Under the pieces are notes generated by a model, which ran no database searches, was not told the DNA's origin, and saw only the letters and a program-made list of their open reading frames with translations. This document shows positions 53,338 through 64,000 of a stretch of DNA of 64,000 bases, piece by piece. The first letter of the stretch is position 1; each line of letters opens with the position of its first letter. The translations under genes were made by a program, and so were the position numbers. Source of the stretch: Paramacrobiotus metropolitanus (taxonomy: Eukaryota > Tardigrada > Eutardigrada > Parachela > Macrobiotidae); the NCBI RefSeq assembly GCF_019649055.1, contig NW_026570243.1, positions 868,001 to 932,000 on the forward strand, written 5' to 3'.

Positions 53338-53835
53338 CTTTCCGGTGGGAAAGTGTAAAAGATGTCGCCGTTAGGCGTATGAGTCCTTAGGATGACACTC
53401 TCTTTATAGCCTATTTGGATCTACAACATCACTTTGAACTTCGATAGCCATGGACCATGCCATTTCTCGATGAGCTGGTAGGCTGTTCCCAGTGGCATAA
53501 GTTGTGCCCGTGTGGGACAACGCCTGTGGAGCGGCCCTAACGTACGCCTATTCTTTGTCATTGCCGGAGATCTTCATCCGTTGGGAATGAGCTCCGCTTG
53601 GGTACTTCCTGACCACTCTTGAGGTTGGTGGCGAAACATAGTCCATGCGCGGCTTCCCGGGCAAGGCTCGGGCAGGGTATGGCGTATCTCACCAGAGTCC
53701 GACTTAGGTGAGTACATATCACTCACGTTGGCCAGGTCGGGCTGCGGTCCGCTCTGCTCACCTGTCACGTTGGCCTGGGCTGTTCACACAGCAACAGGTT
53801 AACGTTCGAGAGACAAATGCTGCTCTGCCGTTCGG

Positions 53836-54260
53836 CGCAGACTCAAACTCTGACTCTGATTCTGACTACTCAAAGTCTGACTCTGAGTCTGAGGGTTTTT
53901 CCTAGGTTTTTTAGGTTTCTTAGGTTTCTTAGGTTTTCTTTAGGTTTCTTAGGTTTTTCTTATGTCTCTTAGGTTTCTTAGGTTTCATAGGTTTCTTAGG
54001 GGCTTTTTTAGGCTTCATATGTTTCATAGGTTTCTTAGGTTTCTTAGGTTTTCCTTATGTCTCTTAGGTTTTTCTTAGGTTTCATAGGTTTCGTAGGTTT
54101 TCCTTATGTCTCTTAGGTTTCTTAGGATTTTCTTGGGTTGGGACAGTCAGAGTCAGAGTTTGAGTGGTCAGAGTCAGAGTTTGATCGGTCAGAGTCAGAG
54201 TTTAAGCAGTCAGAGTCAGAGCTTGAGCGGTCAGAGTCAGAGCTTGAGCGTGGGCCCTGT
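53836..54260. repeat. TTAGGTTTC minisatellite inside an inverted repeat
   Basis: The core 53896-54130 is built of TTAGGTTTC / TTAGGTTTTTC units. It is flanked on the left by CTCTGACTCTGA-type sequence (53836-53895) and on the right by TCAGAGTCAGAG-type 20-24-bp units (54145-54250), which are its reverse complement. The right units give a QSQSL repeat when translated, but this is a by-product. Confidence 0.8.
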
Positions 54261-55775
54261 CGTTCGACGTCTAGGTCAGACGTTGATCGTTGAATGCGGA
54301 AATTCAGAGATCCTGACTTTAAAAAGGTCAGAATAATGCGGAAAACTGATCTTCCTAATGCTAAAATACAGTCTATAAAAACTGTATTTTAATGCTGAAT
54401 TATGCGCGTTTACTAACTTTAGGAAACTGCTGTGAATGTAGTTTGATAAAATGCTGTGACTCTGAATACTGCGATATGAATGCTGTTTACAATGCTGCTG
54501 TCCATTACTTCCACTTAATTTTCAAAGCGAAAACCAAAAAGAAAAAGGAAAACTGCAGTTGCAAGGTGAAAGTTTTCAAAACAGTTAATCAGCTTTGCTG
54601 GCAACTGACTGCTTCAAATTTCCACAATCCTTGCGGCATGGAGTTTCGAGAACCGTGTCTCACCGCAACACCTCTCTCCACAATCCGACTGCACGGGTTT
54701 CGGGTTACCGTGTCTCATCGCTCTGTAATCCACGAAAACCGAAACTCTGCAACTAGGCTCCAAATAGTGCTGTCAGTTAATCCCAGTATTAAAAGGGCAA
54801 TGCTTCACGACAATACTGCTTCAAAGAATTGGCGTCCACCACGCCAAGTTCCGACGAAGATGAGATATTGCTTCAAAATATGAAATTATGCTCAGATTTG
54901 GCGGATCTTGGGAGTTGGGACTCTGCTACCATAATAGCCATGCCACGGAGCAGGCTACGAAGAAGAACGATTTTCTATGAAAATCTACGAGAGAAACACC
55001 GTCCAACTTCCGCTACGCTTTTATTAGTCAAAACCAGTAAATCATAAGACATTCCCGAGTTGTGCGATCATAACTTCTCAACTAAAGTTGTCTGACAAAA
55101 CATCCAGCGGATCAGAAGTTCCAAGCTCAGTGTTATCGCAACAGTGTAATGCTGATCGTCTGTGTACTGCGTTTACCTGTCTTGGCTATCGAGCCAAGTG
55201 CTGAACACAGTTAATGCGGTGCAACAGGTAATGATAAGACGTACGTGTACGTGCATATGCACGGGAGATGGTGACGTACTAGCGTCATCCCCAACATCGG
55301 CGATTTTTGTCTTCTTCTTTCGTTGTATTTCTTTCTCAAAACTAATTTTGATGAGAAATATACAAACTTAGGACGATGGGGCATTATCTGTTATGGGACG
55401 TAAAGTTCCCTCAGATTGCTGCGAAACTGTCAAAGAAGCGTGTTAGCTGTTGAGAATGATGGGGTTGTCGGTTTAGCAGTGGTGGGTTCTTACTGGTTAA
55501 CTTTTCCCGTAGACTTTGAAAGCTTTGAAAGTTTTTGAAAGCTTTCTCTCAAAGGTATCTTTTCCTTGAAAAACTCATTGTGATGGCTAATCTACACATT
55601 AGGGGCTATAGAATAATGCATAGTCATGGCAGTTTGGATCCGTGCGGCGAGCTGACGGATTCAACAAAGAATAAGGCTTACGCGATTATTATACAGAGAT
55701 TATCGTTTTAATATTGTAATTATTGATAATTATTATGGAATTACTGATTTGCAAATTTTATTGTAATACGATGAA
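54261..55775. other. Intergenic DNA
   Basis: A 163-codon frame at 54392-54883 has scattered cysteines but no motif, and composition typical of non-coding DNA. No feature is supported. Confidence 0.35.
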
Positions 55776-56686
55776 CTACTACAGTACTGTAGAGTAACCC
55801 TGCACTTGACAGCTTTTTTTACAGCTCACCAGTTAAGTAGAAATCAGCGCATATTCACAAAAATATGACAAGTACATTACCTAATAGAATAAAATGTGCA
55901 GAATTTTAATAAATTTTTTATTTTCCGGTGAGTTTTGCTACTTTTGTGTAATAATCATCTAAAGTAAGTATGGAAGAACTTTCGGTGACGTCTACGCGCG
56001 CACAATAAAGATGCCGCTCATCGCGCACCTGAGATACGGATCTTTTCTAATTCGGATCGCGGATATGCTGCATCGCATGGTTATCAGTTGGCAGATCATA
56101 TCCGCGGTTTCAGTGCGAGACTGCGAGCTGAAGTGAAGTCAGCTGCATCTTTCGAGCACTGAACGGCGCAATTTTGTTTCTGGTTCTACGATCCAGAAAA
56201 ATTGATGTTCAAAGAATTCTAAGTTTAAAAATTATGAAAATAATAGTACTGTAATGTATCGGCGCCCTATGTAAAACGAAATTTAGAGCGAATAAAAATT
56301 ATTCTTTTATCGCCAACGCAGCTGTCGTACAGGCAGGCCAGCGCTCAAGATCGGAGTGAAGATCGGTATCTCACAATGTCAGATGCGCGTGGGCGGCATC
56401 TTTGATGTGCGCGCGTAGACGTCACCGAACGTTCTCCCATACTTACTTTAGATAATTATTACACAAGAGTAGTAAAACTCACCGGAAAATAAAAAATTTA
56501 TTAAAATTCTGCACATTTTATTCTATTAGGTGATGTAAGTGTCATATTTTGGTGAATATGCGCTGATTTCAACTTTACTGGTGAGCCAGCTGAACGTTTG
56601 CCAGTACTACAGTGCCGTACAGCTCATATCATACGAAAAAGCTGTCAAGTGCAGCGTTACTCTACAGTCTACAGTACTACTAGAAA
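55776..56686. mobile_element. Nested foldback element
   Basis: The outer arms read AGTAACCCTGCACTTGACAG on the left (55793-) and the complement AAGCTGTCAAGTGCAGCGTT on the right (to about 56670). The inner arms (55826-56587) share CTCACCAGT ends, AATCAGCGCATATTCAC and a core resembling the MITE at 32872-33612 (TTTTCCGGT, GTATGGAA, TTCGGTG, CATCGCGCA). Either a Harbinger-like MITE inserted in another palindrome or a longer family member. Confidence 0.7.
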
Positions 56687-59276
56687 CCGTCCGTAAGTCG
56701 AAAATATAAATAGTTTGGAATGGAATGACGACAATTTGTTTTATGGAATCCGTCCGCTTAAAGTGTTTTATATAGTAAGACTGGCAAAAATCCTTATCCC
56801 TTTTTCTAACCGTCGAAAATCCCTAACCTTCTGTCTAACCGGCGATATCCCTTTTCCCAATGTCTAACCAGCCAAAATTTCCCTCCCCTTTGTGACTCAT
56901 CGTTCTACAGACATCGTTCGTTCTACATCGTTCTGTACAATATTTTCCAAATCAGTGTTCCTGGCCCATATTAGTAATGACATGCTATACGGAAGTCGCA
57001 CCGACTACCGTACTCGATGACCAACCATACACAGTCGGTACAGTGGGAATACACTCTGGAGTCTGGACTCCGATGAATGGTCGTACACAAACAAACTACT
57101 TCCGCTAGGTATTGCGGATGTGCCTACCGAAAGCTACCGAAACCCAAACACTCAGGAACTTCCCAAATGTTTAATCAACAGAACAGAACGCACTTCTACC
57201 AGAAGGTCACACCAACATTCTAGTAAAAGCTAACTTCACAGTCTTCAGACTCTTCTAACTCGTCAAGCCAAAGACTCGAACACGCTGAAACATGCAACGA
57301 GAATCGCTAATGGAGTTGGTGATCAAATGCGTTAGATAAGAACAGCAATCGTACGTAACAGAACAGATAATGTACGTCACAGCACGTACGTACGTAATAC
57401 ACGCTTTCTACGCATAGCGTGTTAGTAATCTTATAACGCATGTTGTTAGTCAGCGGCTTTCGTTCGAAAAGTCTCGCATTTCCGCCAATCTTCTGTTAAT
57501 TTCTAATGATAAGCCGATCGGATAAATAATAAATTCGATCTGGACGTCGATCAGTAAATCGGAGGTCGAAAAATCGAAAAACGAAAGCCAGTGAGACCAA
57601 CTATTGTACCCGCTAAACGAACTTGCACCACTTTCAGATCCGGCCGTTGCCTGCACCCGCCACCTGTAACTAACTTTTTCGGATTCAGGAATAAAAGTTA
57701 CGTAAAACCTTTAAAAAAATAGGTCAATAGGGTAGGCCCGCAAAAACGGCATATTGTCTACTCATTACAGTATGTGCAATGGAATGTGGAATTGGAAAAT
57801 TAAAAGTTGAAAACAATTTTGAAGTCGAACATCCGGGTTGGCAAAATCGTAGTCGATGTTTTCCAAAACCACGATTCCAAATCGACGTTTTCCAAAACCA
57901 CGATTCCAAATCGATGTTGAAGACGCACTAGTAATTCGTGATAAGCGGTAGAGGGGCGGTGCCGCTGGAAACAGATTCATTGGCTGTATGAGTAGTCTAA
58001 CGAACAGAGAATTCAGCATAGCGCTAACAGGACAAACTGCAGGAGCGCAGTATAAGAGAATCTATAATACCGAATTTCATGGTGCAAACTGCAAAGCGCT
58101 GGCGGCACGCTTGTAGAACACATTTTTCTGTACATTTTCGTTATGGTCTTGGTTTGCTAACAGATCTGGTTTACCTGATTTTCTGGTTTAACGCGCTGGA
58201 ACGTGGCTGAAGGCTTGGGTGTGGCGAAAGTGCGGCAATTTACAGTGAACTGTGCAATAGCGCTTACCTGGTAACCGTGGCTTAAGCCAAACCAACCCAG
58301 TATCATAAAATCTGAAGCGTTGTAGTTAACTCGACGCTAGCTAGCGTTTGGCGAATATTTCACGAAACTTTTGTATTGAACACCTAGTACGCCATCATTG
58401 GATTATAAAAGAAATGCCCTACGAGTACATTTTGATGCAAAAAAATCAATATCTTGGCAATGCGCACATTGCGCAGCGTACCAGCACGCTACTTGTTAGC
58501 ACATGTAAGGTACGTAGTGCGTGGATTGCATGCGGTGGGGTAGAGGGCGATGGCTTAAACCAGAAAATTAGCTGGATTTTCTGGCTGTTTCGAACACCTG
58601 CTTAAGTACAATAATTTGTTAGCGACAGAAACAGCGACTTCCGGAAGCTGGCTGGTTTTCACAAACTGCCGTCCTTGTCCGGTTACGCTGGCACATACCG
58701 TCAATAAAGGGATCTATTTTGAGCTTATGCTCCGCCCACCGAATCGAGATGGCTGACCAGTGAGACAATCTTATTTTTACATGCGCCGAAGGTGTTTTCG
58801 GGTTCTCTTTTGTTTCTTACGGTTAGGCTTGGACGTCTTGGTGCAACCCGAGTTGTGTACTAATTAATGCTTGCTCTAGCCTCTATTTATAAAATAGTTT
58901 TGTGTTTTTATACGATGAGGCGTACAGTAGTTATCCCTTGTTTCATTATCAACACTACGGGGCGGACAGGTAATTCGACTGCGCCTTGATTTGAACTGAA
59001 TTGAACTGCAGTTTTTTCTCAAGTGTTGATTGGTTAAAATGACCCAATCAAATGAGTGTGGGCTAAGCCAGATCTATCTATTGGAAACTCCATAGACAAA
59101 ATCTGAGCTCCTGTCGCTCTGTCCAAAACTTGTTTTAACGGAATTCTATGCATCCATGCTTTGAATTTGTGACACGTTCCGTTTCTTCTGGGTCCCTGAT
59201 ATCCTGACATCCCTATCTACACGGATCTCAAGGTTTTATCTGCTTCAGTCTGTCTGCACCCCGCCAGCCATAGACC
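56687..59276. other. Upstream region of CFAP410
   Basis: No gene is supported. TACGTACGTA-type motifs occur near 57355-57395. Two 32-bp tandem units TTTTCCAAAACCACGATTCC lie at 57858-57914. A 5' untranslated exon of CFAP410 may lie here, but cannot be placed. Confidence 0.4.
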
Positions 59277-62200
59277 ATGGTGGTCCTCACGGAATCGTCT
59301 ATCTTGGCTCGTTCGCGGGTGCAGGAACTGTCCCAGTGCATTAAACTCAACGTATGGTAAGGGTAAGGCAGCTCTCCTGTCGATTGCTCCCTCCGGTCAT
59401 TCCTGGTCCGGGAGACGTTGGCCGTTGGCGTAACGACCAACGTATCCTTGATAAGTTTTTGCTTTCCTCACACTGTTTGCTGGCTACGAACTTACGGTGT
59501 TGTACACAGTACACTTGTACATAACTTGCCGTATTCAGTATTGTTTACTTTACAAGTGCTTTTTCCTTTAATTGAGTGTGCCCATGCTTTTATATTCGGA
59601 TATTTGTTAGGCTGGAGTGTTTTGCAGGGGCTGCAACTTGACAGATATTTCCATTGTGGAGAATTGTCGGAATCTGCAGATATTTTCTGCCAGGTAAGCA
59701 GTAAGCTTTTTCGAACAAGATACGCGTTACGCATTCACTTTTTATTTATTTATTGAACCGTCGTAAAAAAAATATTTCTGTTCGACAGCTATCGGAGAAA
59801 ACGTTTTCACAACATTTTCATACTTTTATGATTTATCGTTGATTTTGGTGAGTTATCGGTTTATCTTTGGCTTTGATGATTTTTTTGGCTTTTATCGTTA
59901 TATTTGGTGAATTACCTGTTTACGATTAGTAGTGATGATTTTTTTAGCATTTATGATATTATCCTTAATTTTAGTGCAATATCGGTTTGTCATTAACGAA
60001 TAATCTTGATTCATTCTGTAGCTTTCATTGTTAATTTTGTGGTTTTATTTTGTGGTCTGTGTAAGCATGCCTGAAGTGTTCACATGATCGTATCCGATCC
60101 CGTTGATTATATATATTTTTGATACGTCGACAATCACTGCAAATAGTTTGTGTAAGACACAATTTGCGCAACGAACGTCAACATTGGTGTAATGCGATCC
60201 GTTTGACTTTACTGCGGCATGTGGATGTTGAGTATTTGATTGTTTTCCTTGCTGCAGCTGTAATGAGATTGTGACGCTGCGCGAACTGTCGGCGTGCGTC
60301 CATCTGCAGGAGCTGTATGTGCGCGAGAACCAGATTGCGGACTTGGACGAGGTCGTTAACCTCAAGCGGCTGCCCAAGCTGCGCGTGCTGTGGTTGGCCG
60401 GCAATCCGTGCTGCAGCGTCTTCGCCAACGATGAGGACAAGTATCGATTGTGGGTCCTGGCGCATCTGCCGTATCTGGAGCGGCTGGATAATACAGGTAA
60501 AAAGGAAGAGCGTAATTTAATTAGGTCGTGTTTTTTCGCCCCGGGGCCTATCTGGTTTCTGTTTCGAAAATCATTCGAGTTGGCATTGGTTTCCATGTTT
60601 TTGGAAACTTGATTCAGACCGACGGTGCAAAATAGCAAAATTTAACAGCCTTGAACCTTTTGATGGAAAATCAATTTTGGACTGGTTATTGTTCTGATGA
60701 TTTTTTATTAACCATCTCTTAAGATTGGCAGAGTAAGAGTTAGCGGATTAGATTAAAATGATCGTACAATTTTGCACCTGGTTTTGTGAGATTTTACTGC
60801 AATTCTATTTCACTCCGATGGCTTTAATTTGTTTTCTTTAAACAAGCTTCCGCTCGCATTTGCCGAACATTTTTAAACTCTTTGATTTCGGTTTATTGGT
60901 TACTCAAATACGGATACGGTAGATTACGTAGCAAGATGTTGGTTGAACGGTTGTTATTTGCCAAAATTGGCGCTGTATATAGTACATTGCAAAACTGGTT
61001 TATAATATGGAGAAGACAGAAGTCTCCTTTTACGTGGATAAGGAAAATAATTTCCCTTTAAAACGGACAACCAGACAAGTGGCACGACATCGAAAAACAT
61101 CTTACGCTGGTGAACCGCGTGGGTTAGCGGTAATTGGGGCAACACACCGCGAACCTATCCGCTGGGTCGATGTTGCATTGGCTGTTGGCTGGGCAGGGTT
61201 TTCCTCCGCGTCCGCAGTTCAGGTTCTGTCCGCTGGCATCTTTAAGGGGCTGTCCTTTGGGGCATATCTTGCCGCACTTTGCTTATTGGCGTGACAATGG
61301 TCGAAACTGCTGAGAGTCAACAGGAGAACAATACATAATGCGGGATACACGCAGGCCATGATGAATTATAGTTTGAGTACTTTATACACATAAATTAGCG
61401 CCAGGAAACGTAAAATTTGCTACTGCGGGCTCAAGTGCAAGCGTGCACAGCGTTTTATACGAGAATTTTGCCGACAGATCACAACAACTTACGGATATGC
61501 GGTTGCCTAAACTTGATTTTTATCGCTGCCGTACAGTATTTGTTTTCGTTTTCATGGAAAAATCCGGATATGTGTGTACGAGTTCTTGTTGTTACGGTGT
61601 GGTTTTTTTGTGACGTCAGGAAATTGCCACTGAAAATGGGATCGTATTTTGCGCATTGCTAGTTGCTACTGTAGTAACGATACGTACAGACTATTTTTGC
61701 TTTTTGTGCTTTTGCTGTCATTGGTCAATGTGTTTTTTATGTGCTATTTTTTGAAATCTTTTTTATAGAACAGCATGCAACGTAACCGGTGTAATATTGG
61801 GATTAAAACAGCTAAAATTGACTTTCATGACACGTACTCAGGCGCAATACACTCGTTCACGTCTTGTTTGTTTATTGTTGCTTAGAAGTGCGACCGGATG
61901 AGCGTAAACGCGCCGCCAGCATTGATCCCAACCATTTACTGTTGATGTTCAGCGATGCGGATCCCCGAGCGCCCGTTACACCGGCTGCTGCCACACCGCA
62001 GAAGACCCCGGCCAATCCGGCGTCCGGCCTCAGGCAACAACGGCCACACACAGACCCGCTCACCGCCGCGATCATCGGGCAAGAACGGTTTGGACATGGC
62101 CGGCCATCTGACACCCGGTGGTCAGGGACAGGGTGATGGGCGCAGTAGTGCGACGCATACGGTGCCCTCGACGCCGTCGGATATGACCATCAGTGCTCCG

Positions 62201-63432
62201 TCGTCCAGGTCGGTTGGTACTTACAGAGCATCGTAATAAGCGGGAGTCACGAATTGTTACTGCCCGTGATAACTAAAAGTGATTTAAAAATTAAATATGT
62301 ACAGTAACTCTGCGTTTGTTTTCGTAGTTCATTAATCTCGTAATTCATCAGCTAATTTACTTTCAGTTGGGACTTTTAAAGGATGCGTAAGTTATTTTGT
62401 CAAGGTTTTGAAGTATGGTAATGATGTTATTTTTTCCCGCAGATCCGGAGTTAACGATGCCACGCCGCTGAGTAAACGCCCCTCGCGTTTGGAATCTCCC
62501 GCGTCGACGCTCTCCATGTCTCCATCGGGCGTGAGTAATTCCCGTAAAGCCCAGGTAATGCAGACGCCGGTGGAAGCACCGAAGAGCATTGTGGCCGCCT
62601 CACCACCCCATCGGATCGACATACCGCGTATCTATTCCGCGGTGAATACCACCGCCCCCACCAGCCCCTTTCCCCGGAGTAACGCCAACCAGATGATTAT
62701 GGATGATGGTGTGGAATCGGACCAGAATAGGTATGTGTACCGGCTTTGCTGAAATTTGATTAGAATTATTTCTAGCATTCTCGGCTGACGTTCGCGCGGC
62801 TTTGGTAAAAAGCGAGAACCGACATTACGGGATTCCCAATAAAAAGTTCTGCTGTTTCATGATATTTGTACTGTTTGTGATTTGCGCGTTGTATTATCGT
62901 CACTGGTTAACTTCAGAAAACAGATGTTTTGGTCAGAGCCGTTCTACTACGATCTTGGTTGTATTATTGGGAAGAAGCCACTATTAAAAGCAATAAGAGT
63001 ATTTATTGACACACTAAACAAGCATCTTGTCCGTTAACAAGCGATAAAATTTGACTGATATCCTTCCTGTGCAAACTGTTACGCTTTTTGCGTCACTTAG
63101 TACTTGTCACACTGGAAATTAATTGTATTAACATTTTGTTTGATTGTTACAGTGAAAATGGTTTGTCTCGATTGCAGGTCCATGTCGTCAACACATTCGA
63201 AATTACGGGTACGTCAAGTTAAAAGGGCCAACACTAATTTGCAGTTTCACGAGTTACTTGTTTATCTATGCGTTTTTTGTACACGTTTATTGTTGTTACA
63301 TTGCAGAATGTGAATATTCTCAGTGCGACGTTGAATCTCGTGAAGGAGTTGGATGCGGACAGTCTGCAGATCCTGCAGCTGGACATCAACAACCGGCTAA
63401 ACGATCTGGACTCGCGATCTTCGGCTGATTAG
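59277..63432 (+). CDS. CFAP410: Cilia- and flagella-associated protein 410 (C21orf2 homologue), spliced
   Basis: I place seven coding exons: 59277-59356, 59628-59693, 60258-60496, 61886-62132, 62443-62730, 63178-63208 and 63307-63432. All introns are GT-AG with consistent phases, giving about 358 residues. Exon 1 starts MVVLTESSILARS; exons 2-3 form leucine-rich repeats (LTDISIVENCRNLQIFS; LQELYVRENQIADL; LRVLWLAGNPCC), as in human CFAP410. Exons 4-6 encode a disordered S/T/P-rich linker, and exon 7 the conserved C-terminal helix (NVNILSATLNLVKELDADSL). The family acts at the ciliary base with NEK1 and in photoreceptors. The exon 4 donor (62132) is the least certain; 62087, 62117 and 62120 also fit the phase. 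Confidence 0.9.
61007..61294 (+). CDS. Small ORF in CFAP410 intron 3
   Basis: 95 codons from ATG in the same orientation as the host gene. N-terminal part VDKENNFPLKR contains a KEN-box-like motif; the C-terminal 45 residues are hydrophobic (VDVALAVGWAGFSSASAVQVL; LSFGAYLAALCLLA), suggesting one or two membrane segments. TATAATATGG lies at the start. It could be a nested gene or an alternative exon. No family recognised. Confidence 0.3.
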   Translation: MEKTEVSFYVDKENNFPLKRTTRQVARHRKTSYAGEPRGLAVIGATHREPIRWVDVALAVGWAGFSSASAVQVLSAGIFKGLSFGAYLAALCLLA

Positions 63433-64000
63433 CCCGGCGTGCAGTGTGTTTTGTGGTGTTTTCAGTTTTCTTAGCCTGTCGATTCTTTTACCTCTTTTAC
63501 AGTGTCATGGTGTTTTTTTGCAACATTGATGGTTTAAGGCTTCCGGTGTGCTGCGGTGGCATACGAGTGATGTTTGCAAAGCGAAGAACGTACAAATATT
63601 CTTACTTTACTAAGTTTGCTTTAAATTTTATTAACTGAAATCTCTAAAATTGCAGTGTGAATGCTACTGCTGTTTTTTGCACTTTTGTTTCTCTCTAAAG
63701 GCGCTCCTCGTTTTGCTTTCCTGATTACTGATCTGAATTTGGCTGGTTTGTAACTTTTCTGTGGTTTTGTAATTTTCCGTGGTCTTGCCGGTTTGATGGT
63801 TTTCTTTGTTATTGATGCAGTAAAATTTGTAACAAGATGTTTGCGATGAAAAACATGACCGCCCAATTTCACGGCAGAAAAGGAGAATTTTAACTTTAAG
63901 GGCTGTTTGGTGAACTGCTGCCTAAAGCCTACTCATATAAAAAACCTCTTGTTTTTAACCTTTCGAAATTTAGTTAAATCAACGTTCATGTAGATCCAGT
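63433..64000 (+). other. 3' side of CFAP410
   Basis: Contains the 3' UTR at least in part. I see no clear AATAAA. The minus-strand frame 63621-63872 gives a repetitive KPxK-rich peptide from T/G-rich DNA and is not credible as a gene. Confidence 0.4.

Larger units (their letters stand above)
51640..53770 (-). mobile_element. Element C: decayed relative of element B
   Basis: Minus-strand coding remnants in several frames lie in GC-rich DNA between AT-rich flanks. 53337-52954 has RYPDG...LTRGEM...GRY and matches the winged-helix-like module of element B. 52768-52420 has AYAFYQEVVRGNF...GPGW and matches B's CxxC protein. 51890-51640 has QGIN...LIDYIMGAI...RDRWAQIDV and matches B's ERTDYVMATMRYR domain. 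The order is the same as in B, inverted. No LTR, RT or Gag is visible. Ends are approximate. Confidence 0.6.

Noticed and set aside
53896-54130. True telomere or internal chromosome end
   Set aside because: The unit is 9 bp and degenerate, and unique sequence including CFAP410 continues beyond it.
54106-54336. Repetitive Gln/Ser-rich protein (QSQSL repeats)
   Set aside because: It is the translation of a 24-bp minisatellite that is the inverted copy of the sequence at 53836-53895.
54392-54883. 163-codon Cys-containing protein
   Set aside because: No motif, no homologue recognised, no splice or start support, and AT-rich composition like its flanks.
61007-61294. Securin-like gene because of the YVDKEN stretch
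   Set aside because: The similarity is a few residues only, and the hydrophobic C-terminus does not fit securin.
63621-63872. Lys/Pro-rich minus-strand protein
   Set aside because: It arises from T/G-rich repetitive DNA downstream of CFAP410 and has no supporting context.

Overview
This is a 64-kb piece of a metazoan nuclear genome. It has short spliced introns, AT-rich intergenic DNA, many foldback transposons and one recognisable cellular gene: a seven-exon homologue of the ciliary protein CFAP410 (C21orf2) at 59277-63432. The lineage is probably an invertebrate whose DNA is not CpG-depleted, since CG-rich transposon coding sequence persists even where it has decayed. A tardigrade is possible, but I cannot prove it from this sequence.

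The window is dominated by three related, very large Ty3/Gypsy-like LTR retrotransposons. Element A (5149-17406, minus strand, 12.3 kb) has two 334-bp LTRs that are about 97.6% identical and a short target duplication. It carries coiled-coil ORFs, Gag, a protease and a pre-RT protein, but no reverse transcriptase, RNase H or integrase. Element B (19422-49893, plus strand, about 30.5 kb) has LTRs about 5-6% divergent and a truncated 3' LTR. It carries leader, coiled-coil ORF, Gag, protease, pre-RT region, RT-RNase H, an integrase remnant, an AT-hook protein, about 8.5 kb of accessory ORFs, and 6 kb of hairpin-rich non-coding DNA. Most B genes carry stops or frameshifts. Element C (about 51640-53770, minus strand) is a ruin that preserves homologues of B's distal accessory genes. 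B has been invaded by a non-autonomous hAT element (23561-25279), a Harbinger-like MITE (32872-33612) and another foldback element (about 46200-46830).

The most interesting signals are at the nucleic-acid level. (1) A and B share a complete candidate -1 frameshift signal at the Gag end: slippery GGGAAAC, a 6-nt spacer, a covarying stem of about 11 bp, and the same GCCGGTG loop. (2) Element B contains about 39 small hairpins, all in the sense orientation, with a constant CAATA-like loop and stems that differ from copy to copy but stay paired. They occur in coding DNA in several reading frames and in non-coding DNA. (3) The nonamer CCAGAGGCA lies just before the 3' LTR in both elements and recurs inside the protease-downstream coding region of both, which suggests repeated internal polypurine-tract-like priming sites. 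(4) The 3' non-coding region of B holds a second hairpin family that ends in the complement of the element's own primer-binding site. (5) A winged-helix-like protein and other unknown accessory ORFs are conserved between B and the diverged element C.

Outside the retroelements, the left flank has a TTAA-flanked foldback element, one hypothetical exon on the minus strand, and one copy of a 0.2-kb dispersed repeat whose other copy lies to the right of element A. The right flank has a TTAGGTTTC minisatellite enclosed by an inverted repeat, a nested foldback element related to the MITE in B, and the CFAP410 gene, whose largest intron contains a small unexplained ORF.
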